A stretch of DNA of 64,000 nt from positions 62,001 to 126,000 of the forward strand of contig NZ_JACHHB010000009.1 in the NCBI RefSeq assembly GCF_014202575.1, written 5' to 3'. The notes beneath the pieces were generated by a model that saw nothing but the letters and a program-made list of their open reading frames with translations, searched no databases and was not told where the DNA came from. This DNA is from Texcoconibacillus texcoconensis (GTDB lineage Bacteria; Bacillota; Bacilli; Bacillales; Salisediminibacteriaceae). This document shows, one piece after another, positions 1 through 8,052 of this stretch; within the stretch, counting starts at the first letter, position 1; each line of letters opens with the position of its first letter. The translations under genes and the position numbers were made by a program.

Positions 1-565
1 TACTTACATGATCTACATCTAAACGAAAAGCTTCGGCTAAAGTATCACGAAAACCTTCTAGCGTTTGCCCTGGTAAAGCATACATCAAGTCGATCGAGAT
101 GTTGTTAAACCCAACCTTACGCGCAGCTTTTATTGTACGTTCCACATCACCTGGAGCATGGTCTCGTCCAATTTTTTTCAACAATTGTTCGTTGAATGTT
201 TGCGCACCAATACTTAGGCGATTAACACCACGCTGTTTCAATTGCTTAAGTTCTTCCACGCCGACATTTCCAGGATTAATTTCAACGGTATATTCGATAT
301 CACTTGCACGTTTCGGAAAATGATGAGCAATGCTACTAAGGAGTTTATCCAATTCTGTAGATTTCAACGCCGTCGGCGTTCCACCTCCAACATAAATGGA
401 ACGAATCTCCTCTGGCGGGTACAGCGATGTAACACGCTTCATCTCTTGGTCGCAACATTGTAAATACTCATCTACAGGTTGGTATTGGTAATAAAACTTA
501 TTAAAGTCACAGTAATGACATATTTGTTCACAAAATGGTACATGAACGTAAACAGCTTGAATCAT
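1..565 (-). CDS. hemW: HemW, radical SAM heme chaperone (partial, C-terminus outside the window)
   Basis: Minus-strand gene starting at 565 and running off the left edge. The first residues read MIQAVYVHVPFCEQICHYCD, giving the radical SAM CxxxCxxC cluster at residues 13-20. The family was long called oxygen-independent coproporphyrinogen oxidase HemN. In HemW the cluster coordinates 4Fe-4S and the protein is thought to deliver heme rather than oxidise coproporphyrinogen. It lies directly downstream of lepA in the same direction, the order known from Bacillus subtilis (lepA-hemW-hrcA). About 188 codons are visible. HemN and HemW cannot be told apart with certainty on this part, but synteny favours HemW. 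Confidence 0.9.
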   Translation of the reverse strand, partial: MIQAVYVHVPFCEQICHYCDFNKFYYQYQPVDEYLQCCDQEMKRVTSLYPPEEIRSIYVGGGTPTALKSTELDKLLSSIAHHFPKRASDIEYTVEINPGNVGVEELKQLKQRGVNRLSIGAQTFNEQLLKKIGRDHAPGDVERTIKAARKVGFNNISIDLMYALPGQTLEGFRDTLAEAFRLDVDHVS

Positions 566-660
566 GATTACCCCTCAATCTAACAGGAAAAGAAAGGCCC
601 GGCCCTTTTAATGAACCATCAATCTAGCGCCTCCACCTTGTAGTGTCCAGCTCACTATAT

Positions 661-690
661 CGATGGGTCTAAAAAAGCCAGACCCTTTTA
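661..690. terminator. Hairpin between lepA and hemW
   Basis: GGGTCT and AGACCC flank a 9-base loop and are followed by TTTT on the plus strand. The T-run is on the wrong side for lepA-hemW transcription, so this may be a processing or pausing hairpin rather than a terminator. A second GC-rich repeat (GGCCCGGCC) lies at about 597. Confidence 0.35.
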
Positions 691-712
691 AATTCCCCTT
701 TTATTTATACCT

Positions 713-2539
713 TTAGTTGTCCTCATCCATACTCAATACAGACATGAAGGCTTCTTGTGGTACTTCTACATTACCAACACTTTTCATGCGTTGTTTACCT
801 TCTTTTTGCTTCTCAAGTAATTTACGTTTACGAGAAACGTCACCACCGTAACATTTCGATAGGACGTTCTTCCGCATCGCTTTAATCGTCGAACGAGCAA
901 TAATTTTTTGACCAATACTTGCTTGAACTGGAACTTCGAATTGCTGTCTTGGAATTAATTCTTTCAACTTTTCAACAATCGCTTTCCCACGGTAATATGC
1001 ACTATCTCGGTGAACAATGACTGATAAGGCGTCGATTCGATCACCATTTAGTAAGATGTCCATTTTCACGAGGCTGCTTTCGCGATAGCCGATCATTTCA
1101 TAATCGAACGAAGCATATCCCTTCGTACTTGACTTCAACGTGTCGAAAAAGTCATAAACAATTTCAGCTAATGGAATTTCATAAACGATTGTAACACGCT
1201 TATCATCCAAGTATTGCATATCAGAATAAACACCGCGTTTTTTCTGACAAAGCTCCATAACAGGTCCAACAAAATCATTTGGCACCATGATTTCAGCGCG
1301 TACAAATGGCTCTTCGACTGAAGAAATCTTCTGTTGTTCAGGCATTGAAGCTGGGTTATCAATATAAATCGTCTCGCCCTCGCTTAAATGAACAGAATAG
1401 ATTACCGAAGGCGCTGTCGTAATTAATTCAATATTAAATTCTCGTTCAATTCGTTCTTGAATGATTTCCATATGCAAGAGACCTAGAAAACCACAACGGA
1501 AGCCAAAACCTAGCGCTTGTGATGTTTCTGGTTCATATTGCAAAGAAGAATCGTTTAGTTCTAATTTTTCAAGCGCTTCACGTAAACCAGTATAATTATT
1601 TGTATCCACTGGATATAAACCACAAAACACCATCGGATTCATTCGTTTATAACCAGGAAGCATTTCTGGTGCAGGGCGATTCGCATGGGTAATCGTATCA
1701 CCGACACGGCTGTCACCAACATTTTTTATCGACGCTGTTAAGAAACCAACATCTCCAACTGTTAACTCATCGCGAGCTTCTGGGTTTGGCGTAAACACAC
1801 CTAGTTCTTGCACTTCAAAATCTTTTTCCGTTGCCATCATACGAATTTTATCGCCAGGACGAATACCCCCTTCTACAACTCGGAAATAAACGATGACGCC
1901 ACGGTACGGATCATACAAAGAATCAAAGATCATTGCTTGAAGTGGCGCTTGTGGATCACCAGGCGGGGGTGGCACTTGATCGACCACTGCCTCTAAAATA
2001 TCTTCAATCCCGATGTTATTTTTCGCAGATGCCGGGATCGCCGTTTCTTTAGGTAAACCAATAACGTCTTCAACTTCCTGTAGTACACGATCTGGCTCCG
2101 CACTTGGTAAATCAATTTTGTTCACCACTGGGATAATTTCCAGATCATTATCGAGAGCGAGGTAGACGTTTGCTAACGTCTGCGCTTCAACACCTTGCGC
2201 AGCATCCACGATGAGAAGAGCTCCTTCACATGCTGCCAATGAACGCGACACTTCGTATGTAAAGTCGACGTGCCCAGGTGTATCAATAAGGTGGAAAATA
2301 TATTCTTCACCATCTTTTGCCGTATATGTTAATTGAACGGCATTTAATTTAATTGTAATACCGCGCTCTCTTTCTAAATCCATCGCATCCAACATTTGAT
2401 CTTGCATTTCACGTTGGGTCAATGCACTCGTATGCTCTAATATTCGATCAGCCAATGTTGATTTACCGTGGTCAATATGGGCAATAATCGAGAAATTCCT
2501 GATTTTTTCCTGTCGTTGCAACCGTTCCTTGTTGTTCAT
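713..2539 (-). CDS. lepA: Elongation factor 4 (LepA), ribosome back-translocase GTPase
   Basis: 608 residues, the usual LepA length. The G1 loop AHIDHGKST is at residues 20-28, the G3 motif DTPGH at about 87 and NKID at about 142. EF-G-like domains II, III and V follow, and then the LepA-specific C-terminal domain rich in K and R ([18 protein letters not shown]). LepA acts on the ribosome during elongation or initiation under stress, including high salt. The start has TAGGAGTGG ten bases upstream. It precedes hemW in the same direction as in B. subtilis. Identity is not in doubt. Confidence 0.98.
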   Translation of the reverse strand: MNNKERLQRQEKIRNFSIIAHIDHGKSTLADRILEHTSALTQREMQDQMLDAMDLERERGITIKLNAVQLTYTAKDGEEYIFHLIDTPGHVDFTYEVSRSLAACEGALLIVDAAQGVEAQTLANVYLALDNDLEIIPVVNKIDLPSAEPDRVLQEVEDVIGLPKETAIPASAKNNIGIEDILEAVVDQVPPPPGDPQAPLQAMIFDSLYDPYRGVIVYFRVVEGGIRPGDKIRMMATEKDFEVQELGVFTPNPEARDELTVGDVGFLTASIKNVGDSRVGDTITHANRPAPEMLPGYKRMNPMVFCGLYPVDTNNYTGLREALEKLELNDSSLQYEPETSQALGFGFRCGFLGLLHMEIIQERIEREFNIELITTAPSVIYSVHLSEGETIYIDNPASMPEQQKISSVEEPFVRAEIMVPNDFVGPVMELCQKKRGVYSDMQYLDDKRVTIVYEIPLAEIVYDFFDTLKSSTKGYASFDYEMIGYRESSLVKMDILLNGDRIDALSVIVHRDSAYYRGKAIVEKLKELIPRQQFEVPVQASIGQKIIARSTIKAMRKNVLSKCYGGDVSRKRKLLEKQKEGKQRMKSVGNVEVPQEAFMSVLSMDEDN

Positions 2540-2756
2540 TTCACTACCACTCCTACTTTATTGGGAGAATACACTATCGTTCATTATAGCAATAAGGTTT
2601 GTGAACTTCAATGACCATCATTTTTTACCTTAAGCTGTTTTTTAAAAGATTGCTGCTTTTTAAAGATTTCACACTGGAATTCGCTACAGGTAAACGGTGG
2701 ATAAGACGACATCAATTCTTATTTCAACTGTCCCATTCATGGCGTCTTCTTTGTCG

Positions 2757-2936
2757 CGGACATACAGTCCGTTATTTCAGTCAAAAATGCCATTTTTAAG
2801 AGCTGCACGGACATTTGTTCCGTTAATCCTCTCTTTTGCATGCAATAAGGCTGTTTTTTTGCTAATAGCGGAACTCATGTCCGTAAAAAGCTCAAAATCA
2901 GCCTTTTTCAAGTAAATAATGGAATTAATGTCGGCA
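2757..2936. repeat. Intergenic array of near-palindromic CGGA-N-TCCG repeats
   Basis: The roughly 500-bp gap between lepA and yqxA carries four related units: CGGACATACAGTCCGTTA at 2757, CGGACATTTGTTCCGTTA at 2808, CGGAACTCATGTCCGTA at 2869 and a degenerate TGGAATTAATGTCGG at about 2920. Starts are spaced 51, 61 and 51 bp apart. Each unit is a small inverted repeat. Reading frames cross the region (an 82-codon one on the minus strand), but they follow the repeats, have no convincing ribosome binding site and resemble no family I know. I recall similar elements between Bacillaceae genes. Their function is unknown. Confidence 0.6.
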
Positions 2937-3046
2937 CTTAAGGCGAACGACATAATGGGCATTTCCACATTTAACCAACCTGACGTCGTCACTTTTTGCT
3001 TCTCCAAGTTCATCGAAAATAACAAAGTTAACGAAAGAGCTATATC

Positions 3047-3439
3047 CTAAGAAGACGGAGGCTCTTCAGTGTAAGAACGGTTTCGATCTAGCAATGTAAA
3101 CAATGACCCGAATACTTGTTCAACGATATCGGCTGTCTTTATTCCAAGCTGAGAAAAGACATTTTGATTATGGTCAACTTTGTCATACCTCTGTTTCAAA
3201 CGAACATTTTCGCGTTTTTCAATGGATTTGTCTTCTTGTCCAATAAGTTCTTCTTCCAGTATTCTTGGCTCATCATAATCAACGACACCACTAGTATATG
3301 TTTCTTCTTCTGTTTCTTCCACCTCCACAGGTAGAGACGGTGTCGCACCTTGTTGCATATTGATAAACACGATACCGAAGATTGCTCCGAAGAAAAATAT
3401 GGTGGTCATGACGCAAACTTTTATAAAAAACGACTTCAC
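3047..3439 (-). CDS. yqxA: YqxA family small membrane protein
   Basis: About 130 residues. The GTG start at 3439 is preceded by AGAGGAGGAAG, which makes it better supported than the ATG 18 bases upstream that overlaps spoIIP. One N-terminal membrane segment (residues about 3-25, MKSFFIKVCVMTTIFFFGAI) is followed by an acidic, charged tail with EEELIGQED and a C-terminal region predicted to be helical. It sits between spoIIP and lepA exactly as yqxA does in B. subtilis, where it is a DUF3679 protein of unknown function. Assignment rests on position, size and topology. Confidence 0.8.
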   Translation of the reverse strand: MKSFFIKVCVMTTIFFFGAIFGIVFINMQQGATPSLPVEVEETEEETYTSGVVDYDEPRILEEELIGQEDKSIEKRENVRLKQRYDKVDHNQNVFSQLGIKTADIVEQVFGSLFTLLDRNRSYTEEPPSS

Positions 3440-3453
3440 GCCACTTCCTCCTC

Positions 3454-4626
3454 TCATTCACCCGATCCTTCTTTTTGCTCCCAATAGTATTCACTAAACA
3501 CTTCCGCAAATGCGTCTACAGAACGGTAGGCTTCTTCTAATGTATTATCGACACCACCAACTTCAATTAAAACCGAGTTTTCCGACAAATCTTGGTTGTA
3601 ACGTCCGTTACTTCCAGAACCACCTTTACCGATAACTCCACGATTCAAACCAGGGTACTTCTCTTCGATTTGTTCGTGCAATTCATTAGCAAACTGTAGG
3701 TTCTCTGCATAAGATTCATGATTTTCACCAATGACAAAGAGCGTTCGGGCATATGGTTCACCATTAATATCAACAGTTGTTGTCTCTCGTGGCTGAGCAT
3801 CTCGATGGACATCAAAGAAAAACGCTAATTCATCGTTTGTATCGATCGCGTCTGTGACAATTTCACGAGACATATCATATGACTCACTATAATTCCATCC
3901 TCGATCATTTAACTTTGCATTAATATCACTTTTATCTACCTCTGTTGGAATCCCCTTTTCGTGAAGCCGCTGACCCAATCGTTCTCCAACGAGCGTGATA
4001 TTCACTTCATCGTGAAAAGCAACGTCCGCATCTTTCAATTCAGGGAAAAATGATTCACGATTATGGGAATGAACAATATGGACGACAGGATCTTTGTTAC
4101 TTATGTCTTCAACTGACTCTTCACGCTCTCCCTCTTCTCCATCTGTTTCTTCTAAGTCATTTGTTGCTACTTCACGATCTTGCATCAACACTTCCATTGG
4201 TGGTGCAGATTCAATCGACATGCTCGTAAAATCCATTCCTTTACCAGCAGTGTGAATCCGTCCATCAAACAGGGCAAAACCCGGTAGCTCACGACCTAAC
4301 AAACTCCGCGGATCATCGGGATTAATACTTGTCGCTAATTCGAACATTACTGAAGACACATCAAATGGTTCACTGTCTTCAGGTAAGTTTTGCGTAAAGT
4401 ACGGGTTTTCCACGCCTAAAAGATACACAAAATCTTCTTTATCGAACAATGAATCGCTCCATTCATGAACCGACGAAGAAGAAACGCTGTAATTTGGTCC
4501 AAAGGCTGTAAAAAAACTTGCTACAAAAAATAATAAAAAGACGCCGGAAATAATATTTACCACCCATTTACGTACCGCCGTCTTGATGTTTATATTTCGT
4601 TTATGAACCGGGTAATTACGCCGCAT
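3454..4626 (-). CDS. spoIIP: SpoIIP, sporulation cell wall amidase/endopeptidase
   Basis: 390 residues with an N-terminal membrane anchor (about residues 22-45, VVNIISGVFLLFFVASFFT). The catalytic domain contains VHIVHSHNRESFFPEL, which supplies zinc-ligand His and Glu, then DVHRDAQ and a C-terminal VLIEVGG. SpoIIP works with SpoIID and SpoIIM to remove septal peptidoglycan and drive the engulfing membranes around the forespore. An acidic linker (about 165-182) separates anchor and enzyme. The start has AGAAGGTGAG upstream. It follows gpr in the same direction, and yqxA begins 14 bp after its stop, as in B. subtilis. Confidence 0.95.
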   Translation of the reverse strand: MRRNYPVHKRNINIKTAVRKWVVNIISGVFLLFFVASFFTAFGPNYSVSSSSVHEWSDSLFDKEDFVYLLGVENPYFTQNLPEDSEPFDVSSVMFELATSINPDDPRSLLGRELPGFALFDGRIHTAGKGMDFTSMSIESAPPMEVLMQDREVATNDLEETDGEEGEREESVEDISNKDPVVHIVHSHNRESFFPELKDADVAFHDEVNITLVGERLGQRLHEKGIPTEVDKSDINAKLNDRGWNYSESYDMSREIVTDAIDTNDELAFFFDVHRDAQPRETTTVDINGEPYARTLFVIGENHESYAENLQFANELHEQIEEKYPGLNRGVIGKGGSGSNGRYNQDLSENSVLIEVGGVDNTLEEAYRSVDAFAEVFSEYYWEQKEGSGE

Positions 4627-4723
4627 GTTCTCACCTTCTTACGATTACTTGTTTACACTTAAGACTATGTCTCTCGTAAGAAGGCTAGAACATATTTTTA
4701 GGACAAGCTAAATTTTAAATCAT

Positions 4724-5848
4724 TTAATGTGTGTAAGAACCTACATTACCGCCATCGATTTCACCGTGTAAAGCACGGTTCAACCCTTGTGCCAATACAT
4801 TGGCCATATCTTCAATAAATTCGTCTACTTCTTTCGGCGTAACCATTAAATCGTGCCCAAGTGGAGCAAGAACTTCTTTAATAAGCTGGCGCTTCTCTTG
4901 TTCATCAAGACCACCAACCATTCCTAAAATTCGTTGCTTTTCTTCGTTACTTGGCATGTGTTCCTCTGTCAGTTCTTCTTTCTCTCCAAAAGTCATTCCG
5001 GCTGGTGTTAAATTCCTCTTCGGTGAATCACCTTCTTGCATACGTTTACCAATATGTTTAAGCACAAAATCAACCGTATCACTTGTGATTGATACAGCAT
5101 CCACAACTGTTGGAATACCTACAGCAATAACAGGAATACCTAACGTTTCATATGACAACTCTTTACGGTCATTTCCGACACCAGAGCCAGGATGAATGCC
5201 TGTATTCGAGATTTGAATAGTCGTATTCACTCTTTCTATAGAACGAGACGCGAGCGCATCAATAGCGATCACAAAGTCAGGCTTCGCTTTGTCAATCACC
5301 CCTTCGATAATCTCGCTCGTTTCAATACCCGTCAGCCCCATGACACCAGGTGAAATCGCACTGACAGCACGAAAACCATCGTCTACTTGTTCTGGTGCCA
5401 CATCAAAAAGGTGGTTCGTAATAAGCATATTTTCGGTTGCAATTGGACCTAGCGCATCTGGTGTAACATTCCAGTTCCCAAGTCCAACGACGAGGCAACG
5501 AGCGTTTGGTGAAATATTCATCTCTTTTAAAAATTCATTCATTTCTTTTGCAAACACAGCCTGTACATGTTCTTGTAACTCCGTATCTTTTTTTCTAATC
5601 CCTTGTACGTGTAATGTCAAATACAGTCCTGCTTTCTTCCCCAAACGTTCTGACCCGCGCTCATCAATTTCAACACGCGTAACATCTACACCATTACTTT
5701 CATGCTCTTTTATGATGACACCATCTAATTCTTTCGTTTGCTTCGCTTGTTCTTCCTCTTCTTCAGTAACCATCTCTGTTGCTTCGAGCGCTAAATCCGT
5801 GCGCAAATGATACGTTTCTTCAGTGAATTCTTTTTTACCTTCATTCAT
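4724..5848 (-). CDS. gpr: GPR, germination protease of small acid-soluble spore proteins
   Basis: 374 residues from ATG 5848, which has AGGAGGATG just upstream; an in-frame ATG 27 bases earlier lacks a site. The N-terminus [20 protein letters not shown] looks like the short propeptide that is removed by self-processing late in sporulation. The conserved core includes [16 protein letters not shown] and [13 protein letters not shown], containing the aspartates expected for this atypical aspartic protease (MEROPS A25). GPR starts breakdown of SASPs at germination. It heads the gpr-spoIIP-yqxA group. A sigma-G promoter would be expected but I did not identify one. Confidence 0.96.
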   Translation of the reverse strand: MNEGKKEFTEETYHLRTDLALEATEMVTEEEEEQAKQTKELDGVIIKEHESNGVDVTRVEIDERGSERLGKKAGLYLTLHVQGIRKKDTELQEHVQAVFAKEMNEFLKEMNISPNARCLVVGLGNWNVTPDALGPIATENMLITNHLFDVAPEQVDDGFRAVSAISPGVMGLTGIETSEIIEGVIDKAKPDFVIAIDALASRSIERVNTTIQISNTGIHPGSGVGNDRKELSYETLGIPVIAVGIPTVVDAVSITSDTVDFVLKHIGKRMQEGDSPKRNLTPAGMTFGEKEELTEEHMPSNEEKQRILGMVGGLDEQEKRQLIKEVLAPLGHDLMVTPKEVDEFIEDMANVLAQGLNRALHGEIDGGNVGSYTH

Positions 5849-5922
5849 CGGACATCCTCCTATCCAGCAACACAAAATCTTTACCGTTAGCTTGAACGAC
5901 TTCTTCTGTTTTCATTCTTTTG

Positions 5923-5951
5923 TTGCAAAGAGGTGCGCATTTTGGTAAAAT
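5923..5951 (+). promoter_or_regulatory. Sigma-A promoter of rpsT
   Basis: TTGCAA at 5923-5928 and TAAAAT at 5946-5951 are separated by 17 bp, close to the sigma-A consensus, about 70 bp before the rpsT start. Confidence 0.7.
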
Positions 5952-6023
5952 CCACTGTGTTGCCTAAGAAGTAAACATTAAATTACTCTTATAAGAAACG
6001 GTTGCATCAAGGAGGTGAGAAGT

Positions 6024-6290
6024 ATGCCAAATATTAAATCCGCTGTAAAACGTGTTAACACAAACGAAAAGCGTCGTGCGCAAAACATCGCATTCAAATC
6101 AGACCTACGTACATCCATCAAGGATTTCAACACGAAAGCTGATAAGAACGACGTTGAGGGTGCAAAAGAAGCACTCTTGGTTGCAACCAAAAAGATTGAT
6201 AAAGCCGCTAATAAAGGCATCATCCATAAAAACGCAGCCAACCGCGAAAAATCCCGTCTAGCGAAACGCCTAAACGAGATTTCCGCATAA
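6024..6290 (+). CDS. rpsT: 30S ribosomal protein S20
   Basis: 88 residues starting MPNIKSAVKRVNTNEKRR, a typical S20 N-terminus that binds 16S rRNA. The protein is basic, alanine-rich and helical, ending AANREKSRLAKRLNEISA. The start at ATG 6024 is set by AAGGAGGTGAG seven bases upstream; an in-frame GTG nine bases earlier is inside that site. It is a single-gene unit between the sigma-A promoter at 5923 and the terminators at 6439 and 6490. It is divergent from gpr and convergent with holA, as in B. subtilis. Confidence 0.98.
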   Translation: MPNIKSAVKRVNTNEKRRAQNIAFKSDLRTSIKDFNTKADKNDVEGAKEALLVATKKIDKAANKGIIHKNAANREKSRLAKRLNEISA

Positions 6291-6438
6291 TGAGAGGACA
6301 AGCCTAAGGCGCCCTTTATGTCGGTAATCAATAGAGGTCTGACAATTATATGTAAGCTAATTAGCCCTTATAGAAGGCTTTATTGACTTCAAACGAACGG
6401 CGCCTTATAGCTACCGCTCTCTTTCTAGTCATCAAGAT

Positions 6439-6478
6439 ATGGCATTCTCGTCTTTTTATGAGACGGATGCCATTTTTT
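6439..6478 (+). terminator. rpsT terminator 1
   Basis: ATGGCAT-CGTCT pairs with AGACG-ATGCCAT around a short loop with small bulges, followed by six T. It lies about 150 bp after rpsT, so the transcript has a long 3' tail. Confidence 0.75.
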
Positions 6479-6489
6479 ATTTATAAAAA

Positions 6490-6516
6490 CCAGAGTCATT
6501 AGGACTCTGGTTTTTT
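6490..6516. terminator. Bidirectional terminator between rpsT and holA
   Basis: CCAGAGTC and GACTCTGG form a perfect 8-bp stem with a 5-base loop, flanked by A-run and T-run, so it can serve both the plus-strand rpsT and the minus-strand holA. Confidence 0.85.
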
Positions 6517-6518
6517 GA

Positions 6519-7547
6519 TTAAGAGGACCGAGACGTTAAATTCGCAAAAAACATCTCCACTGCCACTTGTTTATCCACTTTCCCGGATTTCATTTCATAG
6601 TCAGCATCAGCTAAACGAGCGAGTATGTAGCGAATCTCTTGAAATGAAAAACGCTTTACTTGCCTATTAGCCACCTTCACAGCATATGGATGAAGTTTAA
6701 GTTGTGAGGCAATTTGCTTTTCTGCATATCCTTCACTGACTAGCTGCTTGACTTGATACATAATCCGAAACTGCCTGGCGATCAAAGAGACGATTTTAAT
6801 TGGCTCTTCCTTTTGTTTTAATAAATCATAAAAAATACGTAAAGCTTTCTCTACGTTACGATTGACAACGCCATCAACCAAGTCAAAAATGTTTTGCTCT
6901 AACGTACGAGCTACAAGTTGATCAACCAAGTTACGATCTATGGTACCATTTTCCCCTGTGAAGGTGACAAGTTTTGTCATCTCTGTTGCAAGCAACATCA
7001 AGTGACCACTTGTTCTTTCGATCAATAACATTGCCGCTTCTTTATCGATATTTACTTTCTCTTCACGAGCCCGTTGGACTAACCAATCTCTTAACTCTTG
7101 TTCAGTTAACGGCTTAGCCTCCATAACCGTCCCGTTTTGCTTCGCCAACTTCACAATCTTTTTACGTTGATCTAACTTTTCATATGGCGCAATTAAGATA
7201 AGGACCGCTTCCGCCAAAGGATCTTGAATGTATTGTTCCAATTTTTTCAGGTTATGTTCGACACTGCTTTTATCGGACACATTCGTTAAAAATGCAGCAT
7301 CTTTTGCTATTACAACGCGTTTTCCTCCCATAAACGGAAACGTATACGCATCTTCCACAGCCACATCAATCGGACTTTCCTTCATATCAAGTTCGGTTAA
7401 ATTAAACGCTTTTTGCTCTTCGCTTAAAGTTGAATTCACGATTGTTTGTACAAGATCTTCAATCAAAAATGTTTCCGTCCCCCATAATAAATAAAATGGG
7501 GCGACATCACCTTGTTCTGCTTGCTTTCTTAATTGAAAATACGACAA
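6519..7547 (-). CDS. holA: DNA polymerase III delta subunit (HolA, clamp loader)
   Basis: 342 residues, the usual YqeN/HolA size. The N-terminal half has the delta AAA+ fold start FYLLWGTETFLIEDLVQTIV, a degenerate P-loop region. It is followed by PFMGGKRVVIAKDA and RTSGHLMLLATEMTKL, and the helical clamp-loader C-terminus LKLHPYAVKVANRQ. Delta opens the beta sliding clamp during replication. The start is TTG with AAGGGG upstream. It lies downstream of the com locus facing rpsT, as in B. subtilis. Identity is firm from order and length. Confidence 0.93.
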   Translation of the reverse strand: MSYFQLRKQAEQGDVAPFYLLWGTETFLIEDLVQTIVNSTLSEEQKAFNLTELDMKESPIDVAVEDAYTFPFMGGKRVVIAKDAAFLTNVSDKSSVEHNLKKLEQYIQDPLAEAVLILIAPYEKLDQRKKIVKLAKQNGTVMEAKPLTEQELRDWLVQRAREEKVNIDKEAAMLLIERTSGHLMLLATEMTKLVTFTGENGTIDRNLVDQLVARTLEQNIFDLVDGVVNRNVEKALRIFYDLLKQKEEPIKIVSLIARQFRIMYQVKQLVSEGYAEKQIASQLKLHPYAVKVANRQVKRFSFQEIRYILARLADADYEMKSGKVDKQVAVEMFFANLTSRSS

Positions 7548-7610
7548 CGGCTTTCCCCTTCCTTCTTCTCTTCACACTACTCATGTCTTATGATAACATG
7601 TGTGTAATAG

Positions 7611-7642
7611 AAAAAGGAGGTTGGCTCGAATCGCCAACCTCC
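7611..7642 (-). terminator. Intrinsic terminator upstream of holA
   Basis: On the minus strand GGAGGTTGGC and GCCAACCTCC form a perfect 10-bp stem with a 7-base loop, followed by TTTTTC. It ends about 65 bp before the holA start codon, so it either stops upstream transcription or acts as an attenuator for holA. Confidence 0.7.
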
Positions 7643-7646
7643 ATTT

Positions 7647-7699
7647 ATGATGAACGCTGCCAATCCGTACCTAGGATCCTTCTTGGCAGCGATTATCAT
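7647..7699 (-). ncRNA. Structured leader or small RNA hairpin before the holA terminator
   Basis: Two 17-base arms (7647-7663 and 7683-7699), 15 of 17 positions complementary and including the perfect core CGCTGCCAA/TTGGCAGCG, enclose a 19-base loop. It lies immediately before the terminator at 7611-7642. The pair may form a short non-coding transcript or a holA leader. No known riboswitch or T-box signature was recognised. Confidence 0.3.
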
Positions 7700-7857
7700 A
7701 ACTTTGTTATGTACTGTTATGATATCCTATGCGCGAAAAGGTTATAGGTGACAACTCTTAACAATTTAATCGATTTTTTACCATGAATATGATGAAAACA
7801 TATTGGATTTTTTATAAACGTCACGTATACTAATAACTGTAAGAGGAGGGATCTTTC

Positions 7858-7992
7858 ATGAACAATGAATTCGAGAAAAATGTACAGTCTCAACGAAACG
7901 ACTTTCTCGACAGTGTCGTTGGATTCGTGGTTACATTTGGCTTTTTCACAGTTATTTTTGCGATCGCAACTGTGATCGACCTCTTTGTATAA
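7858..7992 (+). CDS. yqzM: YqzM family small membrane protein
   Basis: 44 residues starting MNNEFEKNVQSQRNDFLDSV, followed by one membrane helix (VGFVVTFGFFTVIFAIATVI). The start has AAGAGGAGGG six bases upstream. In B. subtilis yqzM lies at the same place, between comEC and yqeN (holA), and its product has the same N-terminal EFEKNVQS pattern. Function is unknown. It is on the opposite strand to its neighbours and has its own terminator at 8027. Confidence 0.9.
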   Translation: MNNEFEKNVQSQRNDFLDSVVGFVVTFGFFTVIFAIATVIDLFV

Positions 7993-8026
7993 CAACACGT
8001 AATACATAGTTCAATGACCCTTCGAA

Positions 8027-8052
8027 GGCTGACACGACGTCAGCCCTTTTTT
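8027..8052 (+). terminator. yqzM terminator
   Basis: GGCTGAC and GTCAGCC pair around ACGAC and are followed by six T. The T-run touches the comEC stop codon on the other strand. Confidence 0.85.

Noticed and set aside
2777-3025. 82-codon minus-strand reading frame between yqxA and lepA
   Set aside because: It consists of the palindrome array, has no convincing ribosome binding site and resembles no family.
5978-6331. 117-codon minus-strand frame opposite rpsT
   Set aside because: It is antisense to a certain ribosomal protein gene and mirrors its codons.
6305-6407. TAAGGCGCC and GGCGCCTTA as an inverted repeat after rpsT
   Set aside because: The core GGCGCC is self-complementary, so the match over about 85 bp is weak evidence, and real terminators lie downstream.
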